From NCBI GenBank assembly GCA_025506515.1, contig CM046451.1, positions 74,544,599-74,608,598 of the forward strand: 64,000 nucleotides of DNA. Reading direction: 5' to 3'. Each line of letters opens with the position of its first letter. Position 1 is the stretch's first letter. Below the pieces are notes generated by a model, which was not told where the DNA came from, searched no databases, and saw nothing but the letters and a program-made list of their open reading frames with translations. Positions 11,011 through 23,099 of this stretch are shown here, one piece after another. This DNA comes from Flaveria trinervia. Lineage: Eukaryota > Streptophyta > Magnoliopsida > Asterales > Asteraceae. The translations under genes were made by a program, and so were the position numbers.

Positions 11011-11715
11011 ACACTTAGAAATTTTTACAGAAATTTTTATAGAATTTTTAGACAAGAAAGAAGAATAAGTAAAGAGAAAGAAGGAAAAGAAATAAAACCC
11101 AAGTCTAGGGGTAAAAAGTGTCCAAAAGAACAAAATGTTTGAAAAGTGGGTGTAAAAGGTGGCATGGCCACCCATCACCCTTTCTACACCTAAATCTTTC
11201 GGATTGTAGTGAGAAAAAGGAAGAGAGCAGAAATATTCTTGGCTTTGAAGAAGAACAAGAAGAAAGAATTCAAATTCAAAGCAAGAATTCATGCTTTTAT
11301 GGTATTCTTGACTGGTCCTATCCTTGGGTTTATGCTTATGTGTGTTTGTATGTGTTCGGGTATTCTTTTAGTAGGTTTCTAAGCGGTTGAATTCAATTTG
11401 CAAACGAGTTTGGAGGAAGCCATACTCAAAATCTGCAAAGGTGAGTTCTAGGACCCCTCTTTTACTAGTTTTTAACTGATTTTGGGGCTGTAAATGCATG
11501 AATTTATGTTTTTATGTAATTGGGTCTCAGACCCGTATGCTTGAATGTGTGTATGATGTGATGTGTGACTATGTTCATGCTTGATGATGTATGATTGTGT
11601 TTCTAAGGCTTAGAGGGTAAGACTTAAGCTTAGAACATGATGAATGGTGCATGGAAATTGAGTATGATGTTTTAGGCTCACATGTTAAGTTTTAAATATG
11701 CCTAATTGTTTGGAA

Positions 11716-12100
11716 GTAAATGCGGATGGAAAGGGGTTAATGCGGATGAACATTAACCAATGGGTAAGTCTGGGAAATGCGGATGAAGTCAAATGCGGAT
11801 GAAGTCAATGCGGATGAACATTGACTAAGTGCATGAAATGCGGATGAGCATTTGACTAAGTCTGGGAAATGCGGATGATGTCAAATGCGGATGATGTCAA
11901 TGCGGATGAACATTGACTAAGTGGATGAAATGCGGATGAGCATTTGGCTAAGTCTGGGAACTGCGGATAGGTCCAATGCGGATGAGAAATGCGGATGAAG
12001 CAAATCAAATGCGGATGAAGTAAATCCAATGAGGATGAAGTAAGGCCAATGCAGATAAACTATAGCAAATGTGGATGAACTATAACAAATGCAGATGAAC
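11716..12100 (+). repeat. AATGCGGATGAA minisatellite in S1
   Basis: About twenty imperfect copies of AATGCGGATGAA, often followed by GTC, CATTGACTAAGT or CATTTGACTAAGT, making a higher-order pattern of roughly 50-60 bases. It occupies a place comparable to the CATGCGCC array of B's LTR, and both share the core ATGCG. Confidence 0.85.
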
Positions 12101-12626
12101 ACTTAAAAAATTCTGACTTTTTGGGAGAAAAAGGAGTAATGTAGGCTTTGACCTAGGAAATTCCTGAGGGTTATGTAAGTTGACTTTTAGGGTCATAGAT
12201 GGGATGTTGGGCATGTAATGATATGTGATTGATGCATATGCATAATGATGATGATGATGATGTTGCATGGTTATACATGATGTATGTTATGTATGTATGA
12301 TGCCCTGCATGATGATGTATGAATGATAGGTTTATGTTCCATATGATGATGTATGATTATCTTTCCTATGACTTTACGTGTTATGATAATGAATGAACGG
12401 AGTATTATGTAACGTAAAGTGAAAGATAATGAAAGAGGAACATGATGATGAATGCATGCGTTAATAAATGAATGAATGAATGTAAGAAAGGCTTGCAAGC
12501 AAATGTATGGAGATGCACACCCATTATAGGTCTTAGCTCAACGGTGTGCGGGTTAGCTATCCCAAAGGATGCACATTGGGGTCCTTTTTTGTGATTGACC
12601 ATATGGATGAACCATTGTTGCGTATC

Positions 12627-12834
12627 TTAGGTACTGTGACCACTTGGTGCTGGGCACCACCGATGAAGGTCTTTTGTAGGCTTAGGTCCAGTATCATGAG
12701 CATGAAGGGCATATCATATGGCAATGGTATACCTGAACTTTACCTTAGGTACTGTGACCACTTGGTGCTGGGCACCACCGATGAAGGTCTTTTATAGGCT
12801 TAGGCATAGTATCACGAGCATGAAGGGTAAAGTT
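12627..12834 (+). repeat. Two-copy direct repeat, period 118 bp, in S1
   Basis: TTAGGTACTGTGACCACTTG starts at 12627 and again at 12745. Each copy continues through GGTGCTGGGCACCACCGATG and a tail GAGCATGAAGGG. E's LTR has a three-copy repeat of 115 bp at an equivalent distance from the shared AGCTCAAC...GGGTTAGCT core. Confidence 0.85.
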
Positions 12835-14254
12835 CATGGTGATAATGAAAGTAAGGAATGAAATGATGGATGAATGAAAGAATGATTAAGATAATAATGA
12901 TATTATCTGTAAGTACGTATGATGTATGATCACATGCACTAGAAATGAACAGTTTTAACAAAAGAAAAGTATGTTTTATTATAAAACTAGAACTCACTCA
13001 GCAACGCTGACTTTTATATGTTTCCAGTTGGGAGGTAATGTTGCTGATGATGGCACGAGGCAGCTGCTCAGCTCTTTTGGATGGCATCCGTTTATATAAA
13101 GCTTTTTTGAAGTAATACAACAATGTAATTTTTGTAACCGATAAACGATGCATTATTTTGCAAAGGTTTTTATGATGAAATGAAATACCATTTTTGAAAG
13201 TTTCCGCTGCAAATGTTTATTTAAAATAACTGTAAATGTATGTTTTATGTGCAATGGTTGACCAGCTGTAAGCGTCCCGAGAACGGGGCCTTACAGTTTG
13301 TGCTCTTAGGGTTTTGAGCAAGGTTTGACTAGGGCTTATAAATGATGAGTTTCATGCATGATTATGATTGTTCCTTATTATTATTATTATTGCTATTGTT
13401 ATTACTTATTGTGTGTGACTTTACATGGTATGTTTATTATCGTAACGTAAAGTATATTGTAATAATAAAGAGATAGAGCAATAACAAAGAGAAGAGGAAC
13501 ATTAATAAAATGTTAACAAGTCTGGAAAGCTTACAGGAGGTATACGAACGTGTTGTCATTAGCTCAACTATGCTGCGGGTTAGCTACACTATTATGCACA
13601 CAGGGCCAGTCTTGGAGATTGGCAGGACCTCTGTAGCATACCCTAGGTGTTTGGGTTGGCCTTTTATACAGTAAACAGAACCCTCTTGAGGGATATAGAT
13701 GGCCCATCACCGGTTTTCATCGCGCATACAGATTAGGGTATTGCTCATTGGTCCATACAGAAAATGAAAGATAAAGATAACAGAATACAGAGTAAACAAG
13801 GCATACAGTAAAGAGAACGAACAGTATCTGTTCATATAAGCATGCTCGCATACACAGTAAAGAGTTGTATTTCACAGAAAGAGTATTTTCATATATAACA
13901 TACATAAAGTATTTTATTACTTTTAAAAGTATAACTCACTCAGCAACGCTGACTTTTATAAATTTTTAGTTGGTAGGTAATTATTGCTGAGGATGGCACG
14001 AGGGTGAAGCCACTCGGTAGGGAAAGACTAACATCCATTCGTCTTTTATGTTGCTGTTGTTTTGTAATGCAGTAAAACAATTCTTTTGTAATTAGTTAAA
14101 CGATGATGTATTGCTCAACAACAGTGGTTTAAATGAAATGAACAGTTTTTGATAAATTATTTCTGCTGCTTAAGTTTGTATAAATATAATGTTTAATCTT
14201 TTAACTGTTGTGATTCACAAACTGTGAGGTTTTCGGGAACGTGGCCTTACAAGT

Positions 14255-14267
14255 TGGTATCGGAGCC
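14255..14267 (+). other. Primer-binding site of B
   Basis: TGGTATCGGAGCC begins 3 bases after the 5' LTR end and resembles the complement of the plant initiator tRNA-Met 3' end (TGGTATCAGAGC). E has the same sequence at 46738-46750 (minus). The leader 14268-14605 has no other visible feature. Confidence 0.8.
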
Positions 14268-14612
14268 AAAGTTTAAGAGAATTGGGTTAAACAACTTTTA
14301 AAACCTAAACTTAAATTGAAAATGGGTCAAATGGAGGGATGTCAGCCCGAGTAGCTACGTGCCATCAGGTATGTCTTTTCTTAATGTTAACTAGTATTAT
14401 ATGCGCATGCTATTTGATTTATGTGCTCTTAGTAGATTTAGATACTGATTAGGCCAAGATAGGAAATGCTTGGGGTATGAAGAGTAAAGTAAGTGGCAAA
14501 TCCAAACTGGCGACTATAATTAAGGACTTACTATACTTGACATAAACTGAGTGTTACCTTGAATGACCGCGTTAGTGTTTGAATCTTATAGTGTGTGTTT
14601 AGAGGATGGCTG

Positions 14613-14750
14613 TGTTGGATTCTATATGCCCAAGACACATAGAACATTGATGTGGTTAGTGTGTCATGATCCATGTTGGATATACCCAATAACAAGCTTT
14701 GTAATCACCGACAATTATTCAATTGATGATATGATCATGCAATTAAATAA
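14613..14750 (+). repeat. 5' LTR of C, first part
   Basis: Matches the start of the 3' LTR (34001-34138) with about eight differences, then is cut by D. Its last five bases AATAA are duplicated at 27005-27009 on D's other side. Confidence 0.9.
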
Positions 14751-15596
14751 TGACAGGATCAGTGATCACAAGTTTGATGTATTAGGATACAAGGCAGCGA
14801 AATACAAACAAGAATTAGACAAATTGTAGCAAGCAATCGATATTGTAAGCATTAAGAGCGCATACGGTTATAGGGGGAGAATATATATTTCTGATTTCAA
14901 GGATGTTTATAGATGTAGAATATTTCTAATCAAATCATTCATTCATTCCGTCTCGTTCATCATCGTTACAATAAGTTGTCACTCTTATATAGAGTGCAAC
15001 AATCACTGCTGTTATCACGGAAAGTGACAACTGGCAGATCTAATACAAAAATAACTAATTCTTAACAAACTACTGAAATGTTCACAACTACCGAGAACAT
15101 ATCAGCGTGTTAAGTACAAAATATAAAACTACTGAAACTACAACGACTGAAGAACAAGCTCTTCAGTCGTTTTACAAAACTACTGAAACATAAAACTACT
15201 GAAACATAAAAATATAAAACTACTGATATCACAACTACTGAAGAAGTACTCTTCAGCTATTGTGACAAACTACTGATGTTTCAGTACTTTGATCTTCAGA
15301 CTTTGACCGTCAGGCGTTTCATCAGCTGATGACTTCAGTAGATATCATCAGCTGATGTCTTCAGTCTTTGTCTTCAGACTTTGTACATCAGTGTTGATCT
15401 TCAGCACTTGTAACCTCTTCAGCTGTTGTACTTCAGTACTTTGGTCTTCAGCTGTTGTGGTCTTCAGCACTTGATCTTCAGTTGCTGAAGTCTTCAGCAC
15501 TTGTCAAACTACAGATGAGTCTTTCAGCAGTTGTTGTGATACCATGTGGGACTTAGAGGTTTTTGATCTTGGCTCATTGGTTCTTTTGGTCCAACA
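14751..15596 (-). repeat. 3' LTR of D (846 bp)
   Basis: Reads TGTTGGACC...GATCAGTGATC...CTGTCA on the minus strand. U3 is rich in TCAGTAGTT / CTGAAGAC words. A TATA box (TATATAAG, minus) lies at 14984-14991. The 12-bp-arm hairpin is at 15142-15171. It differs from the other LTR mainly by one- and two-base indels. Confidence 0.92.
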
Positions 15597-15611
15597 AACT
15601 CCCCCTGAACC
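15597..15611 (-). other. Polypurine tract of D
   Basis: Minus-strand GTTCAGGGGGAGTT directly precedes the LTR start, identical in core to A's tract at 9179-9193. Bases 15612-15812 separate it from the aORF stop and hold nothing recognisable. Confidence 0.85.
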
Positions 15612-15812
15612 AATGCAGCCAAAACCTCTAACTTATTTATTCTCCCACTTATTGATGGCAAAATGTTGGTCTTTTTCCTTCTTGATCAGTAGCGAAGATG
15701 ACCCATGTAAGCTCCAGCCTGGGAAGAAACCTCAAATATTTGTTTGGCAGAGTATGAATGGGAACTCTGTTTTGGGGAACTGGACATAGAGTTGTTATCC
15801 CATTCATGAGAT

Positions 15813-18800
15813 TCACTTCCCCATAATGAGTCTGTACAACTCTCTTGTGTAGTCCTCAAGGAAGGTGATTTGTTCCTCCATGGTTAGCTCTTCAGCACCT
15901 CGTTCAAACAATGATTCAGGCCCATAATACTCAGACAGGTATTTGGCCTGTTTCCCATTCTTTAGCTCCACAGTTGTTATTATTCTGTAAGCAAACTCAT
16001 CCGGGTGATTACCCTCTAGGAACAACTGGAGCTCATTTTTCCTGACTTCCTCAATCCTCTTGTAAACTAACCCCTTTTTCACTATTTTGTTTTCCAGCAT
16101 CTTCTGAGGGGTTAGATTAGCTTTGTAGGCCTTCTTGAAGTCTTCTAGGATTTCCTGGTGAAACTACAAAGACTAGAGAGATCACTTCATCTACGATCTT
16201 TTTCACTTGGCCAATGTATCTCTGAGGTATATTGTTCTTATGAATTCTGTGAGAAACCCTGGGATCAGGCCAAATCCTTACTCTTTCCTTTTGATATGGA
16301 AAGGTATGCCTTAGAGTGTAAAGTCTGAGGGCTTGCTCCTTCATATTGATGATAGAAGATGTGGCTGCATAAGCTTTGTCAACTCTCTTCAGCAATTCCT
16401 CATCATGCTGTTATGAAGCTTTTCTTCTTCTAGCTTCACTTTAACCATTTGTCTCTGGACTTCAGGAGTAATTGCTGAGGAGTGACTTGTGGCCTTAGGC
16501 AACTGAATCACAGCTGAGAGCGGCAGCCTATCTTCATCATCTTCTTCATCATCTTCTAGCCTCAATATCCTTCTCTTCTTCTTCAAGGGTATATCATCGG
16601 CTATGGGTTTTGAGGGTAAGGGAGTTGGTTTGGTGGGTTGTGTTTTGGGTGGTTTTGGTGTGGGAATGTGACAGGCTGTTCTAGCATCCTTGAGGTGAGT
16701 GTGGCTTTTGATTGCTTGGCTAGCTCAGTCCTGCTCCAGCACCCGCTTCATTCAAAGCTTCAATAACAAGCCCCTTAGTATATGCTTCAGATGAACAGAT
16801 CTTGGTGGTGATTGCCAAGATACTGTCCCTGGACCAAGCTTTGATTTCAATCATTGATCTTCCAAGATATTTTGCAATAAATCTTATCATGATTTCAAGC
16901 CTTTCTCTTTCTAACACTTCATAACTTGCCCATCTATTCTGGATTTCTTCAATCTCTAGTCGTCGAATCTCAGAGTCAAGTATATTGGTGTCATGGCCTT
17001 TCCTAAACAGCTGATCAATGATGTTGTCCATTGATTGCTGTGTTCGGCATCAGCCTCTTTTATCAGTAGCTCCAAGGCTTTATCTTCAGCAACGTCATCA
17101 GCACCTTTCTTTCGCTTGTAGGTGAGCATTGGTTGCTGTTCTTTCTCCTTCTTTTGGGCTTGCTTCGCTTCCTTCTCTTCCTCGGATCTTTTCCTCTTAT
17201 TTTCTTCATTGCAGTACTCTCCCCCTTTTGGATGCATTGGAGGAAGGGGTTGTACCGCAGAAAGAGTCTTTTGGACAGCAGCATCAACCAAGGGCTGTAA
17301 AGTTGAGGAAAGCCTCTCATCAATGGCTTTGGTCACTATATCAGTGATTATGGGTGTGATGAGAGGGAGGGAATTTTGGAGTACAGCACCTATTTGCTCA
17401 GGAGGGTTCTGTTCCTGAGAAGTAGGGCCTAAAGCAGAGGCAGGTGGTTGATTTTGTAGGGGCTTAGTGTTTGGGAAACCTTCAAGTGAAGGTGCCATCT
17501 GTGGGTGGGTAGAGGCAGATGGTCTTTCTCCTTGTGAGAGTTGGTCAAGTAGGTTTTGCAGCCTACTGACTTTCTCTTCAAGGATTGTGTTCTGGGCAAG
17601 AACATCATAGAAAAAGCCCAGGTCATCATCAGCCGAAGCTGAATCATCTGACCTCCTGCTTAGAGCCGGATTGACATGCACTGGGTGCAGACCAGTTGAT
17701 GCATGTGCCCCTTGTGCTTGGTACTGGGGACTTCCAGCCTCAGGACAATGTCCATCATCAGCTGTTGCCTCTAGTGAGGTCTTAGCAATGTTACCAGCCT
17801 CACTCTGGTCATGTGCTGAGTCAGAGGAGGTGGCAGCCTCACTAGATATTCTAAGCTCCTTGTCTACACCAGGAGATAGAAGTGGGAAACCCCTGTGCTG
17901 TGGGTTCTCAAGTGCACTGTGTTCCTCCCCCTCAATTGTAGAGGTATTCCCAGTAGTAAGTGGTTTCTGGGGAGGGGGAGAGGAGTGCAATTGAGTCAGC
18001 ACTTGTGCAACTATTAAAGTTGGGCTGTGAGGGGCGGTTGTTTGGGGTGAGGGGATAGAAGTAGTGTGCACCTGGGGAGGTTGGTGCTCTTCAATGGCAA
18101 TCTCCTCAAGTGAGGAAGATCCCAGATATGTAGGTGCCCCTTGTGTGGTTGCTGCAGGCTCCTGTTGAGAGGAAGCCTGAGCGGCTGTGGCTGGAGGAGT
18201 CATTGTATCCACTAGGGGGTTTGTACTAGTGGATATATCCTGCGTTTGTGGTGCAGGGGCATCCTCAGGGGACTCAATTCCCTGAGTAGCCGTTTTGGGT
18301 TTCTTTTTGGTGGGTTTGGTGGGGACTTTGGATTTGGAGGTGGTGGCTGTGGGTTCCAGCTGCGTGGGTTTTCGCAGCTTGGCAGCCATTTGAGTGTCCG
18401 GTCAGAGTTGTGCGGGAGTATACTTCCGGCAGAACAGCCGTAGCAGGGACTCCCAAGCCAACAAGTCCCTCAGCATTAAGCTGGTCTGTAATAATGGCCA
18501 TTGTGAACCGTGGATATAGTATCCAACGGTTGGCAGTTAGTCTTTGAGCCATATCCTTGAGCTCAAAATATTATTTCAGAAAAATTAAGTGGTTGTTGCT
18601 CAAGAATAGAATACATTACCTGCTGCCATTTTGTCGACATTTGATCCCAAGACGACGTCTTAGGGGCCAAACATACATTCACCATGTGAAAAATCAGGCG
18701 CTCAGCGTCATTAAAGTGTTTCTTCATGATAGTGGAGGCACTGAGATCGCCTTGATATCCATGTTGAGCAAAGGATAGATCTATGGTGCCCTTCGGATAT

Positions 18801-19102
18801 CCAGCAGGAGAAGTAGCATCATTCAGTTTAAGAATTTGGCGGATTATTGCAGGAGTGATGACTACTTCTTTGTTGTTGACGACCGACCGGAGAGATGGTG
18901 TGTTGTTCTCCCCAGTGGTAACAGTAACGTTCATCCAAAATTGGTGCAAGGATTCGGCATGTAATGTGGGATTCAGAAGAAATGCCGTATTGTATTGGGA
19001 CTGAACCATAAGATCGATAGCAGTATCGAACTTAGTCCAGATCGGCGATTTGGTGAGATAGGCAACACAGTTGTGTCGCGGTTTAATTTGCATAGACGCC
19101 AT
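15813..19102 (-). pseudogene. Additional ORF (aORF) of element D
   Basis: The best-preserved aORF in the window. I chose the ATG at 19102 because it aligns with A's at 5608; the frame is open further upstream to 19225, but that extension contains the TATA box. Pieces: N-terminal domain 19102-18563, a second piece to 18274, a long 477-codon stretch 18389-16956 (P/S/T/Q-rich, then K/E-rich), the MDNIIDQLFRKGH block at 17031, a basic-acidic element KKKRRILRLEDDEEDDEDR near 16580, and the C-terminal domain ending at 15813. Same order as in A. No membrane segment is evident. Frameshifts occur near 18560, 18350, 16980, 16700, 16390 and 16110. Role unknown. Confidence 0.8.
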
Positions 19103-19170
19103 TGAGAGGAGGGAAGTTTTGGAGAGGAACGTTAGGTTTGAAGAAGATGAAGCATTGAGAGCTAAGGATA

Positions 19171-19184
19171 GGGATATATATAGG
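19171..19184 (-). promoter_or_regulatory. TATA box of the aORF in element D
   Basis: Minus-strand CCCTATATATATCC lies about 70-80 bases before the aORF ATG at 19102, with a pyrimidine-rich leader containing CTTCTTCAAAC. Positional homologue of A's box at 5541-5551. Confidence 0.55.
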
Positions 19185-19224
19185 GTACGGGTAAGGAAAT
19201 GACTGAAGGATGTGGTGTTAGTCA

Positions 19225-19828
19225 TCAGTAGTTTTAAACGACCGTTGACATGGTATTATCCTTTCAGACGTTGAAACAGCTGAAGTCCTGGTGTTAGTCA
19301 TCAGTAGTTTAGAAAACTACTGAAGACCGTGGTTTTGACTTCAGATGATTGAAAAACGCTGAGGATTTGGTGTTTGTCATCAGCTGTTGTAAACAGCTGA
19401 AGACTTGGTATTAGTCATCAGTAGTTATAAAACTACTGAAGACGTGGTTTGCTTCAGTTGTTTAAAATGAAACAGCAGTTGTACAAACGATGAAGAGAAA
19501 TTTCTCTTCAGCTGTTTTCGTCAATTCTTAGCTTTTCAGCTGTTTCAAACTGTCTCAACACATTCATCAGTCTTTTGGCTGATTTCAGTTGTTTTATAGG
19601 ACATCAGTACTTATCTGTTTTTACTGATTGCAGTAGTTGTAACTGCATCAGTAGTAGTAACTACATCAGTAGTTTAGAACAGATGAAGTACTTCAGTACT
19701 TGTGAGACATTTAGCCTTCAGTAGTTATAAAACTACTGAGGTTAAAAGAGCTCATCAGTACTTATATGTGACATAGGTACTCATGATCATCAGTATGAAT
19801 TACTAAGATCATCAGTAGTTGTCACTTA
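19225..19828 (-). repeat. AACTACTGA / TCAGTAGTT array between pol and aORF of D
   Basis: Same degenerate word array as in A (4787-5535) in the matching position, starting right after the pol stop and ending at the aORF promoter. The spacer contains no gene-like frame. Confidence 0.75.
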
Positions 19829-22800
19829 TTCTAGCTGCAGCATACCAAGCCTTAACACCAGGTTTTGGAAAGTTGAACTATCCAAAGGCTTAGTAAAAAT
19901 GTCTGCAAGCTCATCACACTAGCACAAAACTTAGGATCAATCAGACCTTTTTCAAAACAATCCCTTATAAAATGATGTCTGATCTCTATATGTTTGGTCC
20001 TAGAGTGCTGGACTGGATTTTTGACAATGCAAAGAGCTGAAGCACTATCCATTAACAATGGAGTCTTAGTCTCTGTAATGCCATAATCCAAAAGTTGGTT
20101 TGAAGCCAGAGTACCTGAGATGTACAACTTGCAGCACAATGTACTCTGCTTCAGCAGTGTGATGTAGCAACTGATGTCTGTTTCTTACTCTGCCAAGAAA
20201 TCAAGCAGTTGCCTAGGAATTGACATCCACCAGAAGTTGATTTCTGGTCAACTTACACCCTGCATAGTCACTGTCAGAAAAAGCAACTAATTTACCAGAA
20301 TGTAGTAGAATACCATAAACCTAGAGATGGAGTGCCTTGCAGATATCTAAAGATCCTCTTGACTGCAATCAGATGAGACTCTTTAGGTGCAGCCTGAAAT
20401 CTAGCACAAACACATGTAGCAAACATAATATCTGGTCTAGAAGCTGTTTAAATACATCAAGGACCCATCATACATTGTAAAGTGTTTCATCAACCACTTT
20501 ACCTTCTGATCTGTGCCAGTTGTGTGGTGCTGCTCATGGGGGTAGAACAAGGCTTACAGTTTTGTAAATCAAACTTTTGCAAAAGATCTTTTGTATATTT
20601 GGACTGATGAATAAAAATTCCATCAGCCTTTTGTTTGATTTGCAACCCCAGAAAGAACTGTAATTCTCCCATGGCACTCATTTCAAACTTCTGTTGCATC
20701 AACTTTGTAAAGGCATCACACAACTTTGGATCAGAGGATGCAAAAATGATATCATCTACATAAATTTGAACAAGTAGATTATGCGCCCAGCTTTCTTAAT
20801 GAATAAAGTCTTATCTATGGAGCCTCTAGTAAATTGTTTTCCAGAAGAAAGTTTGATAACGTCTCATACCAGGCTCTAGGAGCTTGTTTTAACCCAAAAG
20901 AGCTTTATCAAGCTTATACCCCCAATTAGGATGTTTATTGTCCTCAAAGCCTGGAGGTTGACATACATAAACCTCTTCTTTAATTTTCCATACAAAAATG
21001 CACTTTTGACATCCATTTGAAAAACTTTAAGGTTTTGATAAGCAGCATAAGCTAAAAACAATCGAATTGCTTCCAGTCTGGCTACAGGGGCAAAGGTTTC
21101 ATCATAATCAATACCTTCTTCTTGTGCAACCCCTGAACAACCAGTCTGGCTTTGTTCTTAACAATAAGCCCATTTTCATCAGTTTTGTTCCTAAACACCC
21201 ATTTAGTGCCTATTGCACACTTACCTGGAGGTAGAGGAACCAGTTCCCACACTTGCTGTTTCTTGAACTGAAGAAGCTCAAGCTGCATGGCATCAACCCA
21301 TCCATTGTCCTTTAAAGCAATGTGATAATTCTTTGGCTCTTGCTGACTGATGAAGAGAGCATAGAAGCAGAAATTTGACAATTGACTTCTTGTTGATACT
21401 CCAGCAGTGATATCACCATGATTTGAGACATAGGTGATTCTTCAGATCTTGATACACAATGAGATCTGTGCAAGTGTTTGTAGCCGCTCAGCAGCAACAG
21501 ATGGTGATGGTGAATCATTTCCTTGAAACCAATCAGTGGATGGTATTCAAAGGAAGTTGAATTCAAAGAGATCTCATCAGCATTTGTGTGGATGGTGCTA
21601 CTGGAGCTACAGGAACATCAGGTCTAGCTGAGTCAGGCAGCTGATCACTAAACCTGAAGAGGTGAGTACTGCAATCATCATCATCATCAGCAGTACCACC
21701 AGGTGGTGAACTGTTGACAGGAGCAACAGCAGGAGTTTGATAAGGAACATATTGCAGTATGTCCAAATCAAATAACTCCACAGGACTTTGTGGAATCTTG
21801 TCCTTTGGAGATTCATTAACTTACATGTAGAGTTTCTTCAAACCATCTTTGTTCTGCAGTTGAAGACTCTGTATGCCTTGCAAGTAGATGAATAACCAAC
21901 AAAGTACCCTGCATCCACCTTAGGATCAAATTTATGGAGTTGATCCTTGTGTTGAGAATAAAACAGGGACACCCAAATGCTTTGAAAAATGAAATCAGAG
22001 GAGCCAAATGATGGAGAACTTCATATGGAGTCTTCATCACCTCTGATTTAGTAAAACTCTATTTTGCACATAACAAGCTGTGTTGACAGCTTCAGCCCAA
22101 AGGTCAGGGCAAACCTGAGTCAGCCAGCATGGACCTTGCGCTTCAATGAGGGTCCTGTTCTTTCTCTCCCTACTCCATTTTGTTCTGGAGTCCTTGGAAT
22201 GAACTGCTGCTTTTGATTCCCTTTGAAAGATAGAAGTCATCAAGTGTATGATTTCTGAACGCAGTTCCATTATCACTCCTAATAAACTTGACTGGAAGGG
22301 AATACTGCTTCTCAATGTACAGCACAAAGTGAATAATCTTCTGAGCAGCCTCATCCTTTGAATGTAGAAAGAAAGTCCATACAAATCTGGAGTAATCATC
22401 CACAATTACCAGACAGTATTTCTTCTTTGCCATGCTCATTACTCTCACAGGACCAAATAGATCCATATGCAGTAATTGCAAGCAGGCAGTGGACTTGGGC
22501 ACTTCAATAGGAGGGAATGAGACTTGTGCTGTTTCCTTTTAAACAAGCAGTGCAGGTTTCATCACAGTGGAACTCCTTTATTGGTAAGCCTCTGACTAAA
22601 CTGTTGTGGGTAAAGCTGATTCATGTTTTTGAGATTAACATGACCAAGCCTCCTGTGCCACATTTAGATTCTTGAGAAGAGGCTTTGGAAATAGGCAAGG
22701 ATTGCCTTTGAGATCTATCTTCTTAAGAGATCTAAGGCATACACTCTTCCTGTCCTGTTGGCTTTCAGGAGAGTGTGATCATCCAACACCTTGTCAATCA

Positions 22801-23099
22801 AGTGCAAAACTTTGGATGACAGAATCCTACAGTTTTGACTGGTGAAAAGGGCAACATGGCCTTTATCACACATTTGACTGACACTCAAGAGATTGTACTT
22901 GAGATTTTTCCACATGATTAACATCATCAATTTGATTTCTCCATTGGAGACAAAACCCTTACCGATGATGTAACCCCTAGCAATCATTGCCAAAAGAGAC
23001 AAATCCCTTCTTTCCTTGAGAGTAGTCATGAAGAAGAGAGCTGTTCCCAGTCATGTGCATAGATCCCCCACTGTCTACATACTAGATGCTACTTTGGCA
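19829..23099 (-). pseudogene. Pol of element D: PR-INT-RT-RNase H, frameshifted
   Basis: Minus-strand protease motif VDSGGSMHMTG is at about 23085-23040. The integrase zinc region lies around 22690-22540. The core at 22502-22000 has VDDYSRFVW and RSDNGTAF (A in place of the usual E after the catalytic D), and a 2-nt deletion just before ERKNRT. Reverse transcriptase pieces run 21380-20500, with YVDD near 20760 and the MSAMGELQFFLGLQ block at 20680-20640. RNase H is 20150-19829, ending LGMLQLE. Reading-frame breaks are frequent. The product would process Gag-Pol and copy and integrate the element. Confidence 0.85.

Larger units (their letters stand above)
11040..13295 (+). mobile_element. S1: solo LTR of E's Ty3-gypsy family inside B's LTR
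   Basis: Sequence absent from B's 3' LTR interrupts the match between 11040 and 13295. Its first ~130 bases match the reverse complement of E's 3' LTR fragment (42029-42169), including AAAACCCAAGT and ACAAAATRTTT. Its end (CCCGAGAACGGGGCCTTACA) matches E's 5' LTR edge at 46754. The first ~25 bases expected of the LTR (TGTAACACCCGG...) and the left target duplication are missing, so the left edge is eroded. No internal region is present, as expected after LTR-LTR recombination. Confidence 0.75.
10169..14251 (+). repeat. 5' LTR of B, interrupted by A (left) and S1
   Basis: 10169-11040 aligns with 40178-41060 and 13296-14251 with about 41071-42028 of the 3' LTR. It ends CCTTACA just before the primer-binding site. 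The two outer parts total about 1.83 kb; adding the 196 bases missing at the left gives 2.02 kb, close to the 2047-bp 3' LTR. The middle is S1. Confidence 0.88.

Noticed and set aside
10607..12100. CRISPR-like arrays (CATGCGCC and AATGCGGATGAA repeats)
   Set aside because: Units are imperfect, spacing is irregular, 'spacers' are degenerate copies of each other, and both arrays lie inside plant LTRs. They are minisatellites.
12240..12500. ATGATGATG-rich stretch as a satellite or coding repeat
   Set aside because: Simple-sequence enrichment within S1 without a stable period; the reverse-strand frames are low complexity.
13300..14250. A separate second solo LTR after S1
   Set aside because: It aligns with the last ~950 bases of B's own 3' LTR and simply continues B's 5' LTR.
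17122..18443. Several + strand open frames across 17122-18443
   Set aside because: They mirror the long minus-strand aORF of D, which has homologous counterparts in A; the + frames have none.
19103..19225. N-terminal hydrophobic extension of D's aORF resembling a signal peptide
   Set aside because: A's aORF shows no matching conserved extension in protein sequence, the TATA box lies inside it, and the downstream ATG aligns between A and D. More likely 5' leader.
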